From the NCBI RefSeq assembly GCF_010669285.1, contig NZ_CP048711.1, forward strand, positions 2,294,001-2,358,000: 64,000 bases of DNA. The letters are read 5' to 3'. The notes under the pieces are model-generated. The model made no database searches. It saw nothing but the letters and a program-made list of their open reading frames with translations, and had not been told where the DNA came from. The position numbers and the translations under genes are program-made. Below are positions 8,992 through 18,730 of the stretch, piece by piece (positions within the stretch are counted from its first letter, which is position 1; the number at the start of each line of letters is the position of its first letter). This stretch comes from Kineobactrum salinum. Lineage in GTDB: Bacteria > Pseudomonadota > Gammaproteobacteria > Pseudomonadales > Halieaceae.

Positions 8992-10215
8992 TCAGGCATC
9001 GGCTTTGCTCCGTTCTCGCCTGTAGCTGGCGTGCAGCAATGCAATGCCGGCCAGCGCAAGCAGGGCGCACACCGTCAGCGCCAGCGGGAAGCCGACCACG
9101 TCTGCTGCCGCTCCCAGCAACAGTGCGCCCACCGCCGGCGTGCCCATCGCGACCACGGCCCACAGGCTCAGCACCCGGCCCCGGTATGCCTCTGGCACTG
9201 TCAATTGGGTTAGCGCCTGGCATCCTATGCCGTTCATGGTCGTCGCCATGCTCAGGTACAGCACCAGGGCGCCCAGGGTAGCGAGATTGTCCGCCCAGAA
9301 AACCGGCAGCAACACCAGCGCCATACTGGTCAGGCTCAGCATCACCAGCCGCAGCAGCCGCGACTCGCTGCCGCGGTAGCGGGCCAGAATCAGTCCCCCG
9401 AGTACAGAGCCCACCCCCGCCAGCGCGGTCAGGATTGCCAGCGTGCGGGCGTCGCCCGCCAGTATCTTGCCCGACAGCGCCGGCAGCAGTTCCAGCGCTG
9501 TGCGGCCCACCAGGCCGCCGACCATGGTATAGGTCAGCAGCAGTCTGATGCCCGGGTCCCGGCTGGCGAACCGCAGTCCCTGCCGCAGCTGAACGGCCAG
9601 CGAATCGTCATTGGGCGCAGCGCCCGATGAGCTGAGCCTCACCATCAGCAGCGGCACCAGCCCGGCAGTCAAAAGCGCAGCGGCCACGAGAAAGGTGTTG
9701 CCGGTAGAGCTGTGGGTGAGTAGCCAGCCACCGAGAGCCGGTCCCAGGATACGGGAGCTGTTGAACACCATGGCGGAAATGCCGATGGCCTCGGGCAGAG
9801 CCTGCCGGGAGATCAGCCTCGGCAGCAGCGCCAACCGCATCGGCTGGTGGGCAGCGCTCGCCGCGCCCAGCAGGCAGGCCAGGGTCAACAGCCAGGCGAG
9901 GGAAAACAGACCCAGGAAGTGGGCGCCGGCCGCGATTGCCGCGATGAAGGCCTGGCTGCTCACCGTCAGCAGCAGGCCATTGCGCGGGTTTACCCGGTCG
10001 GAGACCACCCCGAAAATCGGCGTCAGTACAAAGCTGGGCAGCAGCATCAGGCCGCTGACCACACCGACCCACAGCGCGGACTGGGTCAGTTCCCAGGCGC
10101 CCCAGCCAAACAGGAAGCGCAGCACCCAGCCGCCCAGGGTATTCAGACAGCTGGCCAGAAAATAACGGCGAAACAGCGGTTCCGACAGCGCTGAACGATG
10201 CTGCGGGGCCGTCAC
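8992..10215 (-). CDS. MFS transporter (enterobactin-exporter-like)
   Basis: A 407-residue inner-membrane transporter with about 12 hydrophobic segments and the MFS loop GVVSDRVNPRNGLL between helices 2 and 3. The pattern fits the EntS/MFS_3 group of drug or siderophore exporters; the substrate is not known. It starts with GTG at 10215, directly after the ilvD stop codon, so it is probably co-transcribed with ilvD. Confidence 0.85.
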   Translation of the reverse strand: MTAPQHRSALSEPLFRRYFLASCLNTLGGWVLRFLFGWGAWELTQSALWVGVVSGLMLLPSFVLTPIFGVVSDRVNPRNGLLLTVSSQAFIAAIAAGAHFLGLFSLAWLLTLACLLGAASAAHQPMRLALLPRLISRQALPEAIGISAMVFNSSRILGPALGGWLLTHSSTGNTFLVAAALLTAGLVPLLMVRLSSSGAAPNDDSLAVQLRQGLRFASRDPGIRLLLTYTMVGGLVGRTALELLPALSGKILAGDARTLAILTALAGVGSVLGGLILARYRGSESRLLRLVMLSLTSMALVLLPVFWADNLATLGALVLYLSMATTMNGIGCQALTQLTVPEAYRGRVLSLWAVVAMGTPAVGALLLGAAADVVGFPLALTVCALLALAGIALLHASYRRERSKADA

Positions 10216-12060
10216 CTAGTCGAGCAGGGACAAGTCCCGCACCGCGCCGCGGTCGGCACTGGTGACCATGCGGGCATAGGCCTTCAGAGCGGTGCTGACC
10301 TTGCGCGGCCGCGCGGCCGCAGGCTGCCAGCCCTGCCGTCCTTTCGCGTCCATCGCCTCGCGCCGGGCCGCCAGCTGTTCAGTGCTCAGCACCACATTGA
10401 TACTGCGTGCGGGAATATCGATGTCGATGATATCGCCCTGCTCGATCAGGCCAATCGCGCCACCGGCGGCCGCTTCCGGGGACACATGGCCAATCGACAG
10501 GCCCGAGGTGCCGCCGGAGAAGCGCCCGTCAGTGAGCAGCGCGCAGGCCTTGCCCAGTCCCTTCGACTTCAGGTAACTGGTGGGATACAGCATTTCCTGC
10601 ATGCCGGGGCCGCCGCGCGGTCCCTCGTAGCGGATGATCACCACATCGCCGGGCTTCACCCTGCCTTCGAGAATGTCCGCCACCGCGCCTTCCTGGCTCT
10701 CGCAGATAAATGCCGGCCCCGAAAACTTGAGGATGCTTTCGTCCACGCCGGAGGTTTTCACCACACAGCCGTCCTCGGCAATATTGCCGTACAGCACCGC
10801 CAGGCCGCCCTCTGTGGAGAAGGCGTGGGCGAGATTGCGAATGCAGCCTTCCTCCCGGTCCATATCCAGACTGGGCCAGCGGGTAGCCTGGCTAAAGGCG
10901 GTCTGGGTGGGAATGCCGGCCGGGCCGGCCTTGAAGAAGGTGTGCACCGTCTCGTCCCGGGTGCGCACGATATCCCACTGCTCCAGCGCGGCTTCCATGC
11001 TGGGACTGTGCACAGTGGGGCAGTCGCGGTGCAGCAATCCGGCGCGGTCCAGCTCCCCGAGAATGGCCATTATGCCCCCGGCACGGTGAACGTCCTCCAT
11101 GTGGTACAGCGGCGTGTTGGGCGCCACTTTACACAGCTGCGGAACCTTGCGCGATAACCGGTCGATATCCTTGAGAGTAAAATCCAGCTCCGCCTCCTGG
11201 GCGGCGGCCAACAGGTGCAGGATGGTATTGGTGGAGCCGCCCATCGCAATATCCAGACTCATCGCGTTCTCGAAGGCCTGGAAACCGGCAACATTGCGTG
11301 GCAGCACCCGCTCGTCGTCCTGCTCGTAATAGCGCTTGCACAGTTCCACCACCACCCGCCCCGCGCGCAGGAACAGCTGCTCGCGGTCGGCGTGGGTCGC
11401 CAGTGTGGAGCCGTTGCCGGGCAGGCTCAGGCCCAGCGCCTCGGTCAGGCAGTTCATCGAGTTGGCGGTAAACATGCCCGAGCAGGAACCGCAGGTGGGA
11501 CAGGCAGAGCGCTCATACTCCGCGACTTTCTCATCGGTGGCTTCGCTGTCGGCGGCAATGACCATCGCATCCACCAGGTCCAGCTTGTGCTCGGACAGTT
11601 TGGTCTTGCCCGCCTCCATCGGCCCGCCGGAGACGAACACCACCGGAATATTCAGGCGCATCGCGGCGTTGAGCATGCCGGGCGTGATCTTGTCGCAGTT
11701 GGAGATACACACCATCGCATCGGCGCAGTGGGCGTTGACCATGTACTCCACCGAGTCCGAGATGATGTCCCGCGACGGCAGGCTATAGAGCATGCCGTCG
11801 TGGCCCATCGCGATACCGTCGTCCACGGCGATGGTATTGAATTCCTTGGCGACGCCGCCGGCCGCCTCGATCTCCCGCGCCACCAGCTGACCCATGTCCT
11901 TGAGATGGACGTGGCCGGGCACGAACTGGGTGAAGGAATTCACCACCGCGACAATCGGCTTGCCGAAGTCGTCATCGCCCATGCCCGTGGCGCGCCACAG
12001 GGCGCGGGCACCGGCCATGTTGCGGCCATGGGTGGAGGTCTTGGAACGGTATGCGGGCAT
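10216..12060 (-). CDS. ilvD: Dihydroxy-acid dehydratase
   Basis: A 614-residue cytoplasmic Fe-S dehydratase for the third common step of valine, isoleucine and leucine synthesis. Marks are [12 protein letters not shown] (near residue 120), [20 protein letters not shown] (near 190) and the C-terminal [10 protein letters not shown], which together carry the cluster cysteines and substrate-binding residues. Full length. An IS5 element has inserted 95 bp upstream of the start, which may have altered its promoter. Confidence 0.97.
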   Translation of the reverse strand: MPAYRSKTSTHGRNMAGARALWRATGMGDDDFGKPIVAVVNSFTQFVPGHVHLKDMGQLVAREIEAAGGVAKEFNTIAVDDGIAMGHDGMLYSLPSRDIISDSVEYMVNAHCADAMVCISNCDKITPGMLNAAMRLNIPVVFVSGGPMEAGKTKLSEHKLDLVDAMVIAADSEATDEKVAEYERSACPTCGSCSGMFTANSMNCLTEALGLSLPGNGSTLATHADREQLFLRAGRVVVELCKRYYEQDDERVLPRNVAGFQAFENAMSLDIAMGGSTNTILHLLAAAQEAELDFTLKDIDRLSRKVPQLCKVAPNTPLYHMEDVHRAGGIMAILGELDRAGLLHRDCPTVHSPSMEAALEQWDIVRTRDETVHTFFKAGPAGIPTQTAFSQATRWPSLDMDREEGCIRNLAHAFSTEGGLAVLYGNIAEDGCVVKTSGVDESILKFSGPAFICESQEGAVADILEGRVKPGDVVIIRYEGPRGGPGMQEMLYPTSYLKSKGLGKACALLTDGRFSGGTSGLSIGHVSPEAAAGGAIGLIEQGDIIDIDIPARSINVVLSTEQLAARREAMDAKGRQGWQPAAARPRKVSTALKAYARMVTSADRGAVRDLSLLD

Positions 12061-12154
12061 AGGGGCCTACCTGGAATTACTGGGCTGTGAAACAGATCTT
12101 AACGAACCCGGTAGGATAGCAAAAAACCTGCCACGACGCGCGGTTATCCCCTAA

Positions 12155-13508
12155 CAGGTTGCTGAAAAACTCCCTCGAATGAGGGAAAATAGCGCAATCG
12201 CAGGTTGGAGACCAAACAATGCGCGGTGATTACCAGGAAGGCGGTGACTTGTTCAGTTATGTTTCGCTGGAACAGCGCATTCCCAAGCGCCACCCGATCC
12301 GCAAGATGCGTAAACTGGTCGATGAAGCGTTGACCAACCTGGACTCTATTTTTAATGAGATCTACGCAGACTGCGGCCGGCCGTCCATCCCGCCTGAGCG
12401 TCTGATCCGCGCTTCCTTGTTGCAGGTGTTCTATTCGATTCGCAGTGAGCGGCAGTTGATGGAGCAGTTGGACTACAACCTGATGTTTCGCTGGTTCGTT
12501 GGCTTGAGTGTTGACGATCCCGTGTGGAACCCCTCGACCTTTTCCAAGAATCGGGATCGACTGGCGCAGGCCGACATCGGGCGCCGCCTTTTCGAAGAAA
12601 TCGTCGAGATGGCCCGCCGACGTAGTCTCACGTCCAACGACCATTTCAGCGTTGATGGCACTTTGATAGCTGCCTGGGCGTCTCACAAGAGTGTTCGCCG
12701 CAAGGATGGCTCGGACGATGACAACCCTGATGGCGTCGGCCGCAATGCGGGCCGCAACTTCCATGGCGAGAAGCGCAGCAACAAGACCCATGCCTCGCGC
12801 ACGGATCCCGAGGCTCTGCTTGCGTCCAAGGGCCAGGGTATGGGAGCGCGCCCCAGCTACACCGGACACACCCTGATGGAGAACCGCAATGGCCTGCTGG
12901 TCAATGCCGATCTTACCTCGGCCACTGGCACTGCCGAGCGCGATGCAGCGATCGACATGGCGACGGTATTGAAAAGTGGCGCAACACTGGGAGCTGACAA
13001 AGGGTACGACACACGGGAGTTTGTCGACGTGTTGAGATTTCTGGATGTTACCCCGCACGTTGCCCAAAACCTGAAGCGTGCAGGCGGGTCTGCGATTGAC
13101 GGTAGAACGACCCGTCATCTGGGCTACGAAATCAGCCAACGGGTGCGCAAACGGGTGGAGGAACCTTTTGGCTGGGCCAAGCAGATCGGCGGGCTCAGGC
13201 AGACAAAGTTCAGAGGTCTGACTCGGGTAAGACAGGACTTCCTGAGGGTGATGGCTGCCTACAATCTCATACGTATCAGAAATCTGCTGCCCGAGGCGGC
13301 GTGGTGAGGGGATACGGGGAATCGATAGCGCCCATGAGCGGCTTATGGAGGCGATAGAGGCTATGAAGGACCTTGTCACAGCGGAAATCGGCCCCGAATC
13401 CCCAATCCGGTGAAGTTGCCACGAATCCGACTCGCCGTTGACCAAACTTGGGACACGGAACGACGAGGAAGTTGAGTGCGTCAAAATCATGCCTTTTTCA
13501 GCAGCCTG
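12155..13508 (+). mobile_element. IS5-family insertion sequence
   Basis: A 1354-bp element with imperfect terminal inverted repeats (CAGGTTGCTGAAAAA at the left; the right end reads the same with C for T on the opposite strand). It is flanked by a 4-bp direct repeat CTAA (12151-12154 and 13509-13512), the YTAR-type target duplication of the IS5 group. It carries one transposase gene and lies between ilvD and the hairpin elements before argA. Intact-looking. Confidence 0.88.
12219..13307 (+). CDS. IS5-family transposase
   Basis: A 362-residue DDE transposase. The N-terminal DUF772-type domain (FSYVSLEQRIPKRHPIRKMR) is followed by the catalytic DDE domain (NDHFSVDGTLIAAW for the first Asp; LGADKGYDTREFV for the second; the Glu in the RVEEPFGW segment). 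No frameshift is seen, so the enzyme may be active. Confidence 0.92.
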   Translation: MRGDYQEGGDLFSYVSLEQRIPKRHPIRKMRKLVDEALTNLDSIFNEIYADCGRPSIPPERLIRASLLQVFYSIRSERQLMEQLDYNLMFRWFVGLSVDDPVWNPSTFSKNRDRLAQADIGRRLFEEIVEMARRRSLTSNDHFSVDGTLIAAWASHKSVRRKDGSDDDNPDGVGRNAGRNFHGEKRSNKTHASRTDPEALLASKGQGMGARPSYTGHTLMENRNGLLVNADLTSATGTAERDAAIDMATVLKSGATLGADKGYDTREFVDVLRFLDVTPHVAQNLKRAGGSAIDGRTTRHLGYEISQRVRKRVEEPFGWAKQIGGLRQTKFRGLTRVRQDFLRVMAAYNLIRIRNLLPEAAW

Positions 13509-13555
13509 CTAAGGCTCGGTGGCGCGATCCCATTCGTCTACTCCAAGGCTAGAGG

Positions 13556-13661
13556 CATCGACCGGGGTGTGCTGTTCAAGACCGTATGCGACATGGATGT
13601 CGCATCCGAGCCCCCATGGAGGGGTTCACGGCGTGTCTTGAACAGCACACCCCGGTTGATG
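13556..13661. repeat. Long-hairpin repeat element, copy 3
   Basis: A 27-bp stem (13556-13582 with 13635-13661, one mismatch that would be a G-T wobble in RNA) encloses a 52-nt loop. The loop is almost identical to that of copy 2, but the stem sequence is quite different (CGGGGTGTGCTGTTCAAGAC). Pairing is kept although the sequence changed. It is located just after the IS5 right end. Confidence 0.85.
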
Positions 13662-13740
13662 TCTCGGCGGTCGAAGTCCCAGCCGCTGACAATCTGCTAC
13701 TCGTGGCCAAGCCGATTGGGTGCCAACAATCCGGTCACTA

Positions 13741-13838
13741 CTTCCGGAGAGTACTTTCGAGACACGCCGTAAACCCTTCCCTGGGGGCTCGGATGCGACA
13801 TCCATGTCGCATACGGTCTCGAAAGTACTCTCCGGAAG
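13741..13838. repeat. Long-hairpin repeat element, copy 4
   Basis: A perfect 23-bp stem (13741-13763 with 13816-13838) encloses a 52-nt loop, inverted relative to copy 3, which ends only 79 bp earlier. The stem (CTTCCGGAGAGTACTTTC) again differs from the other copies. The right flank (near 13869) contains AAGTGCCATT, matching the outer repeat of copy 1. The gap 13309-13905 between the IS5 transposase and argA thus holds the IS end and two hairpins, and no gene. Confidence 0.85.
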
Positions 13839-13905
13839 CAGCACCCTCACATCGAGCGAGGCCATAAATAAGTGCCATTCTACAAACACCCTAAAACACC
13901 CTACG

Positions 13906-15216
13906 CTACGTCGCCAGGGTTTTGAAAAACACCTTGGAGTTGCGTTGCAGGTTGTACAGGTCCTGCTTCTTGCGAGGCAGGTCGTCGCGGCTGCGTTCCT
14001 CGAAGCCCTGTTCCACAAACCAGTGCGCGGTCTGCGTGGTGAGCACGAACACCCGGTCCAGGCCCTGTGCGCGCGCTTCCTGCTCCAGCTCGTACAGCAG
14101 CCGCTGGCCGCGCTGTCCGCCGCGGTAGTCTGGATGCGACACGATACAGGCCAGCTCGCCGCAGCCTTCCCCGGGGAACGGGTACAGGGCCGCGCAGGCA
14201 ATGATGCGGCCGTCCCGTTCCAGCACCCGGAACTGGCGAATCTCGGTTTCAAGCAACTCCCGGGAACGCTTCACCAGCACGCCCTCGCGTTCCAGCGGCT
14301 CGATCAATTCCAGAATGCCGCCCACGTCGTCGATGCTGGCACTGCGCGACTGTTCGAAGTCGTCCTTCGCGATCAGCGTGCCACTGCCGTCGTGGGTAAA
14401 CAGTTCCTCGAGCAGCGAGCAATCGCCCCGATGGCTGATGATGTGGCAGCGTGGCACACCCGCCATGCAGGCGCGTCTGGCGGTGGCCAACAGCCGCGCC
14501 TGCTCGGGGTCGGTGATTGTCAGCCCGGTCAGCGCGCCCACCGCCACCTGGCGCAGCAGGCTGCCGTCCGGCGCTGCGATACCCGGCGCGGCGCCAAACA
14601 GCAGCAGTTTGTCTGCACCGATGCTGGCGGCGCAGTGCACGGCGATATCTTCCAGCGCGAGGTTGAATATCTCGCCTGTGGGCGAGTATCCCAAGGGCGA
14701 CAGCAGCACGATGGAGCCCGCCGCCAGCTGTTGCTGGATGCCGGCGGTATCGATACGGCGCACCCGCCCGGTGTGCTGGAAATCGACACCATTGACGACC
14801 CCCAGGGGCCGGGCAGTGACGAAATTGCCGGAACAGACCCGCATCCGCGCGCCCTGCATGGGTGAATTGGGCAGGCCCATGGAGAGCAGCGCCTCCAGCT
14901 GGGCGCGCTGGGTCCCCACTGCATCCGCCACGTGGGGCATGGCCGCAGTATCGGTGATGCGCATGTCTTCGTGGTAGTCGCTGGGAATGCCTGCGTGCTC
15001 CAGGCGCTCGTCGATCTGGGGCCGGGCACCGTGCACCAGTACCAGGCGTACGCCGAGACTGTGAAGTAGCGCCATGTCGTGCAGAATGGTCGCCAGGTTG
15101 GCGTCGACCGCGGCCTCGCCGCCCAGCATCAGCACGAAGGTGCGCCCGCGGTGGGCGTTGATATAGGGCGCGGTATTCCTGAACCAGCGGATATGGTCCC
15201 GGTTGGGGGTGCTCAC
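13906..15216 (-). CDS. argA: N-acetylglutamate synthase
   Basis: A 436-residue protein with an N-terminal amino-acid-kinase domain (about 1-290; VLMLGGEAAVDAN and VLVHGARPQIDERL) and a C-terminal GNAT acetyltransferase domain (about 295-436; acetyl-CoA loop HPDYRGGQRGQRLL). This is the classical ArgA layout for the first step of arginine synthesis. It follows argE by 91 bp on the same strand, so the two probably form an arginine unit. Confidence 0.95.
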   Translation of the reverse strand: MSTPNRDHIRWFRNTAPYINAHRGRTFVLMLGGEAAVDANLATILHDMALLHSLGVRLVLVHGARPQIDERLEHAGIPSDYHEDMRITDTAAMPHVADAVGTQRAQLEALLSMGLPNSPMQGARMRVCSGNFVTARPLGVVNGVDFQHTGRVRRIDTAGIQQQLAAGSIVLLSPLGYSPTGEIFNLALEDIAVHCAASIGADKLLLFGAAPGIAAPDGSLLRQVAVGALTGLTITDPEQARLLATARRACMAGVPRCHIISHRGDCSLLEELFTHDGSGTLIAKDDFEQSRSASIDDVGGILELIEPLEREGVLVKRSRELLETEIRQFRVLERDGRIIACAALYPFPGEGCGELACIVSHPDYRGGQRGQRLLYELEQEARAQGLDRVFVLTTQTAHWFVEQGFEERSRDDLPRKKQDLYNLQRNSKVFFKTLAT

Positions 15217-15282
15217 GTTAGCATTTCCAAAATGGGTGGCAACAAAGAGACAAGATTACCGAAAGGTGGCGTTCCGCACTAA

Positions 15283-15294
15283 TGCAATTTTGCA
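15283..15294. promoter_or_regulatory. Palindrome upstream of argA, possible operator
   Basis: The perfect 12-bp palindrome TGCAATTTTGCA lies 67 bp before the argA start, in the argE-argA gap. Arginine genes are often controlled by ArgR, but this sequence is not a good match to the usual ARG box. It is listed as a candidate only. Confidence 0.25.
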
Positions 15295-15307
15295 CAGAAC
15301 CGGGCCG

Positions 15308-16459
15308 CTACAGGCAGTAGTGGGCAATGCATTGCTGCAGCAGATCGATGCATGGCTGTATCTGGTCCATTTCCAGGTATTCGTCCGGCTGGTGGGCGCG
15401 GTCTATGGAGCCGGGCCCCATCACGATGGTTTCCATGCCCAGGGCCTGTAAAAAGGGAGCCTCGGTGGCAAAACCCACTACTCCGGCGCTGTGGCCGGTG
15501 AGTTGTTCGGCCAGCCTTAGCAATTCGCTGTCGGCCGGCTGCTCGAACGGGGGTACCGGGTCCACCAGCGGGCACAATTCGAGCCCGGCGCCAAATGGAG
15601 CAGCTACCGCCAGCAGCCGTTGTTCCAACTCCTCGCGGACCCCGGCATTGGCTGCCGCTGGCGTGAGGCGCAGATCGAAATGCAGTTCACTGCCGCCGCA
15701 GATCCGGTTGGGGCTGTCGCCGCCGTGAAGACAACCCAGGTTCAGCGTCGGGAAGGCTACCTCGAATGCAGTATTGCTGTAGCGTGCGGCCAGCTGCTGG
15801 CGAAAGTCCATCAACTCGGACATGACGCCGTGCATCACGTCCAGCGCATTGATGCCCAGCGACGGGTTCGAGGAGTGCCCGGCCCGGCCGGTGACGCGGA
15901 CCGCTTCCATCATGATGCCCTTGTGCATGCGCACCGGTCGCAGTGAGGTGGGCTCGCCGATGATTGCCGCCCGGGCCCGCGGCCTGCCGGCGGCCGCCAG
16001 CGCCCGGGCGCCATTCATCGAGCTTTCTTCATCTGCGGTGGCCAGCACAATCAACGGTTGTTGCAGCGGTTTGCCGACGAACAGGCGCGCCGCGGCGAGC
16101 ACCAGCGGGAAAAAGCCCTTCATGTCGGTGCTGCCAAGCCCGTACAGACGCTGATCCCGCTCGGTCAGGCGCAGCGGGTCCGAACGCCAGCGGCCCTCGT
16201 CGAAGGGTACGGTGTCGGTGTGTCCGGCCAGCACCAGGCCGCCGGGGCCGCTGCCCAGGGTGGCAATCAGGTTGGCCTTGCGGCCATCATCGGAGAGATT
16301 GATGATCTCGGCTGCGAAGCCCAGCTCGGTCAGCCATTGCGCCAGCAGCTCCACCACGGCGCGATTGCCCTGATCCCAGGACGGATCGGTGGAGCTGACC
16401 GACGGACTGCCCACCAGCTCCCGCAATTGCTGGATGATCTGCTTTGGGTGCTGGGACAT
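15308..16459 (-). CDS. argE: Acetylornithine deacetylase
   Basis: A 383-residue M20-family metallopeptidase-type hydrolase that removes acetate from N-acetylornithine. Metal-site motifs are LAGHTDTVPFDE (His and Asp, near residue 77), STDMKGFF (bridging Asp near 110) and ATADEESSMNGA (Glu pair, near 143). The dimerisation domain is in the middle. Full length. It lies upstream of argA, as expected for an arginine pathway pair. Confidence 0.93.
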   Translation of the reverse strand: MSQHPKQIIQQLRELVGSPSVSSTDPSWDQGNRAVVELLAQWLTELGFAAEIINLSDDGRKANLIATLGSGPGGLVLAGHTDTVPFDEGRWRSDPLRLTERDQRLYGLGSTDMKGFFPLVLAAARLFVGKPLQQPLIVLATADEESSMNGARALAAAGRPRARAAIIGEPTSLRPVRMHKGIMMEAVRVTGRAGHSSNPSLGINALDVMHGVMSELMDFRQQLAARYSNTAFEVAFPTLNLGCLHGGDSPNRICGGSELHFDLRLTPAAANAGVREELEQRLLAVAAPFGAGLELCPLVDPVPPFEQPADSELLRLAEQLTGHSAGVVGFATEAPFLQALGMETIVMGPGSIDRAHQPDEYLEMDQIQPCIDLLQQCIAHYCL

Positions 16460-16603
16460 GTTTTTGCCGCCTGGCGCATGGTGGATCAGCGATTGTTGCA
16501 GCTACGTTAGCCGCGCGCGGGGGTGGAGTCAATCGAGTTCCCTGCAGCGGCCCGGCAGCGACAGCCCTGCCGCAAACCGCCCGCCCGGGGTCGCAGCAGT
16601 GGT

Positions 16604-17881
16604 TCAGCTGAACATGCCCTTGAACATGAAGAAAAACATGATCGCCAGCCCGGCGCCGGCCGGCAGGGTCACGAGCCAGGACAGGAAGATATGGCCGATG
16701 GTGCGCAGGTTCAGTGCCGCGATACCGCGGGCGAAGCCCACTCCCAGCACGGCACCCACCAGGGTATGGGTAGTGGACACGGGCAAACCGGTGCCAGAGG
16801 CCAACACCACGGTGGATGCCGCGCCCAGTTCGGCGGCGAAGCCGCGGCTGGGAGTCAGCTCGGTGATCTTGCGGCCCACGGTCATGATCACTTTCCAGCC
16901 ATAGGTGACCAGGCCGACGACGATGCCCAGCGCGCCCACCAGCAGGATCCACCAGGGCATTACTGCCTGCGCGGCGATCAAGCCGCCCGACTGCACGGTA
17001 TTGACGATTGCCGCCAGCGGTCCCACCGCATTGGCCACGTCGTTGGAACCGTGGGCGAAGGCCATCGCACAGGCGGTGAAGACCATCAGGATGGCGAACA
17101 CGCGTTCCACATTGGCGAAGCGGTGTTCCTGGTTGGGCAGCTCCTTCACCCGCCGCAGCAGCAGTGAACCGAGAGCTGCAACCACCAATCCGATCAGTGC
17201 CGAGACGGGCAGCGCGTTGGCAAACTTGCTGCCCAGTCCCAGATCCATATCGACGCCGATATGCTTCAGGCCCTTGAGCAGTGTTACCATGGAGATCATG
17301 AAGCCGACCATCCACATATAGTAGGGGATGTATTTCTTGGCGCGGGCGAACGGGTCCTCGGTGTCCAGGATCAGTTTCTTGACGCTGATGAACAGGCCGA
17401 AGGAGATACTGCCCGCCAGCAGTGGCGAGACGATCCAGCTGGCGGCGATGGTGCCGACCTTTTCCCAATGCACGGCATCGACGCCGATGCCGACTGCGGC
17501 AAAGCCGACGATCGCGCCGATAATGGAGTGGGTGGTGGACACCGGCCAGCCCTTGAAGCTGGCGATCATCAGCCAGGTGCCCGCGGCGAGCAGCGCCGAC
17601 AGCATTCCGTAGACCAGCAGTTCCGGTGAATCCTGCATGGAATCGGCGTCGATGATGCCCTTGCGGATGGTCGCGGTGACTTCGCCGCCGGCCAAATAGG
17701 CTCCCAGAAACTCGAAGACCACAGCCACCAGGATGGCCTGGCGGATGGTCAGCGCACGCGAGCCGACCGAGGTGCCCATGGCATTGGCCACATCGTTGGC
17801 GCCCACACCCCAGGCCATGAAAAAGCCGAACACACAGGCGAGGATCAGCAGGATGCCGCCGTACTCGGAAATTATCTCCAT
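16604..17881 (-). CDS. pit: Inorganic phosphate transporter, PiT family
   Basis: A 425-residue inner-membrane protein with two homologous halves, each with a PiT signature: GANDVANAMGTSVGSRAL near residue 27 and GSNDVANAVGPLA near 278, plus two PVSTTH motifs. It moves phosphate together with cations or as a metal-phosphate. It is 9 bp downstream of the DUF47 gene, the standard pair. Confidence 0.95.
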   Translation of the reverse strand: MEIISEYGGILLILACVFGFFMAWGVGANDVANAMGTSVGSRALTIRQAILVAVVFEFLGAYLAGGEVTATIRKGIIDADSMQDSPELLVYGMLSALLAAGTWLMIASFKGWPVSTTHSIIGAIVGFAAVGIGVDAVHWEKVGTIAASWIVSPLLAGSISFGLFISVKKLILDTEDPFARAKKYIPYYMWMVGFMISMVTLLKGLKHIGVDMDLGLGSKFANALPVSALIGLVVAALGSLLLRRVKELPNQEHRFANVERVFAILMVFTACAMAFAHGSNDVANAVGPLAAIVNTVQSGGLIAAQAVMPWWILLVGALGIVVGLVTYGWKVIMTVGRKITELTPSRGFAAELGAASTVVLASGTGLPVSTTHTLVGAVLGVGFARGIAALNLRTIGHIFLSWLVTLPAGAGLAIMFFFMFKGMFS

Positions 17882-17890
17882 CAGCTGATC

Positions 17891-18571
17891 CTACTTTGCC
17901 ATCAGGATTTGCAGGCGGTGGCCGACCCGCTCGGCCGAATCGGCCAGCGAGGCGAACAGCTCGATTACCTTGTAATAGAACATCACGTCCACGGCGTAGA
18001 GCTTGCGTTCCACCCGGAACAGCCGCGCCCGCAGAGCCTGGGACTGCTTGTCGGTGCGGCCCTCCAGCTTGTCCAGTTCCTTTATCAAGCCTTCGACACG
18101 GGTCACCTCGCGTCCGCTGAATCCCACCTCCAGCAGCTCGTCCAGTTCGCGAATGGCAACCAGAGCCTGCTCACAGGTGGCGGTGCAGGACATCACGAAT
18201 TCGACCAGCCGCCGCTGCAGTTTTTCAGGAAACTGCATTTCCCTTCCCAGCATCAGCCCGGCCACGTCCTTCGCGGTATTGGCGACGTGATCCTGGATTG
18301 TCACCAGCTCCAGCAGATCGGTGCGTGGCACCGGCAGGAACAAGCTGTTGGGGAGGTGGCGCCGCACGGAACGCTTGAGCTTGTCTGCTTCCCGTTCGGC
18401 CTCGCTGATACGGTCGAAAATCCCGCTGGCCGCCGCCCAGTCATCGCGGTGCGCTGCCTCCAGGAAGGCGGGCAGCAGCTGGGCCGCATCGTTGGCCACC
18501 TTCATGTGTTCCTGAATCGGGCCGATGGGCGACCTGCCGAACAGATTGCTGAGGGGGTTGGATCCGGCCAT
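17891..18571 (-). CDS. DUF47 / TIGR00153 phosphate-transport partner protein
   Basis: A 226-residue all-helical, PhoU-like protein. It begins MAGSNPLSNLFGRSPIGPIQEHM and shows the family segments DKLKRSVRRHLPNSLFLPV and LLELVTIQDHVANTAKDVAG. Proteins of this family sit beside PiT transporters and are thought to regulate them. It is the first gene of the two-gene unit with pit. Confidence 0.93.
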   Translation of the reverse strand: MAGSNPLSNLFGRSPIGPIQEHMKVANDAAQLLPAFLEAAHRDDWAAASGIFDRISEAEREADKLKRSVRRHLPNSLFLPVPRTDLLELVTIQDHVANTAKDVAGLMLGREMQFPEKLQRRLVEFVMSCTATCEQALVAIRELDELLEVGFSGREVTRVEGLIKELDKLEGRTDKQSQALRARLFRVERKLYAVDVMFYYKVIELFASLADSAERVGHRLQILMAK

Positions 18572-18730
18572 GGTGTACTCCGTGGTTGCTGGCGCGAAGT
18601 ATAGGGGCTGGGCAGCCGTCTGTCACACCGCGGACCGGTTCTTCGTCCCCTCCCCGGCCGGACTCTTTGTGGTTCGGCTGTGATAGCATGGGGCCCAAAT
18701 AAACCAGCTGAAGACCGGAAAACCCCCCTC

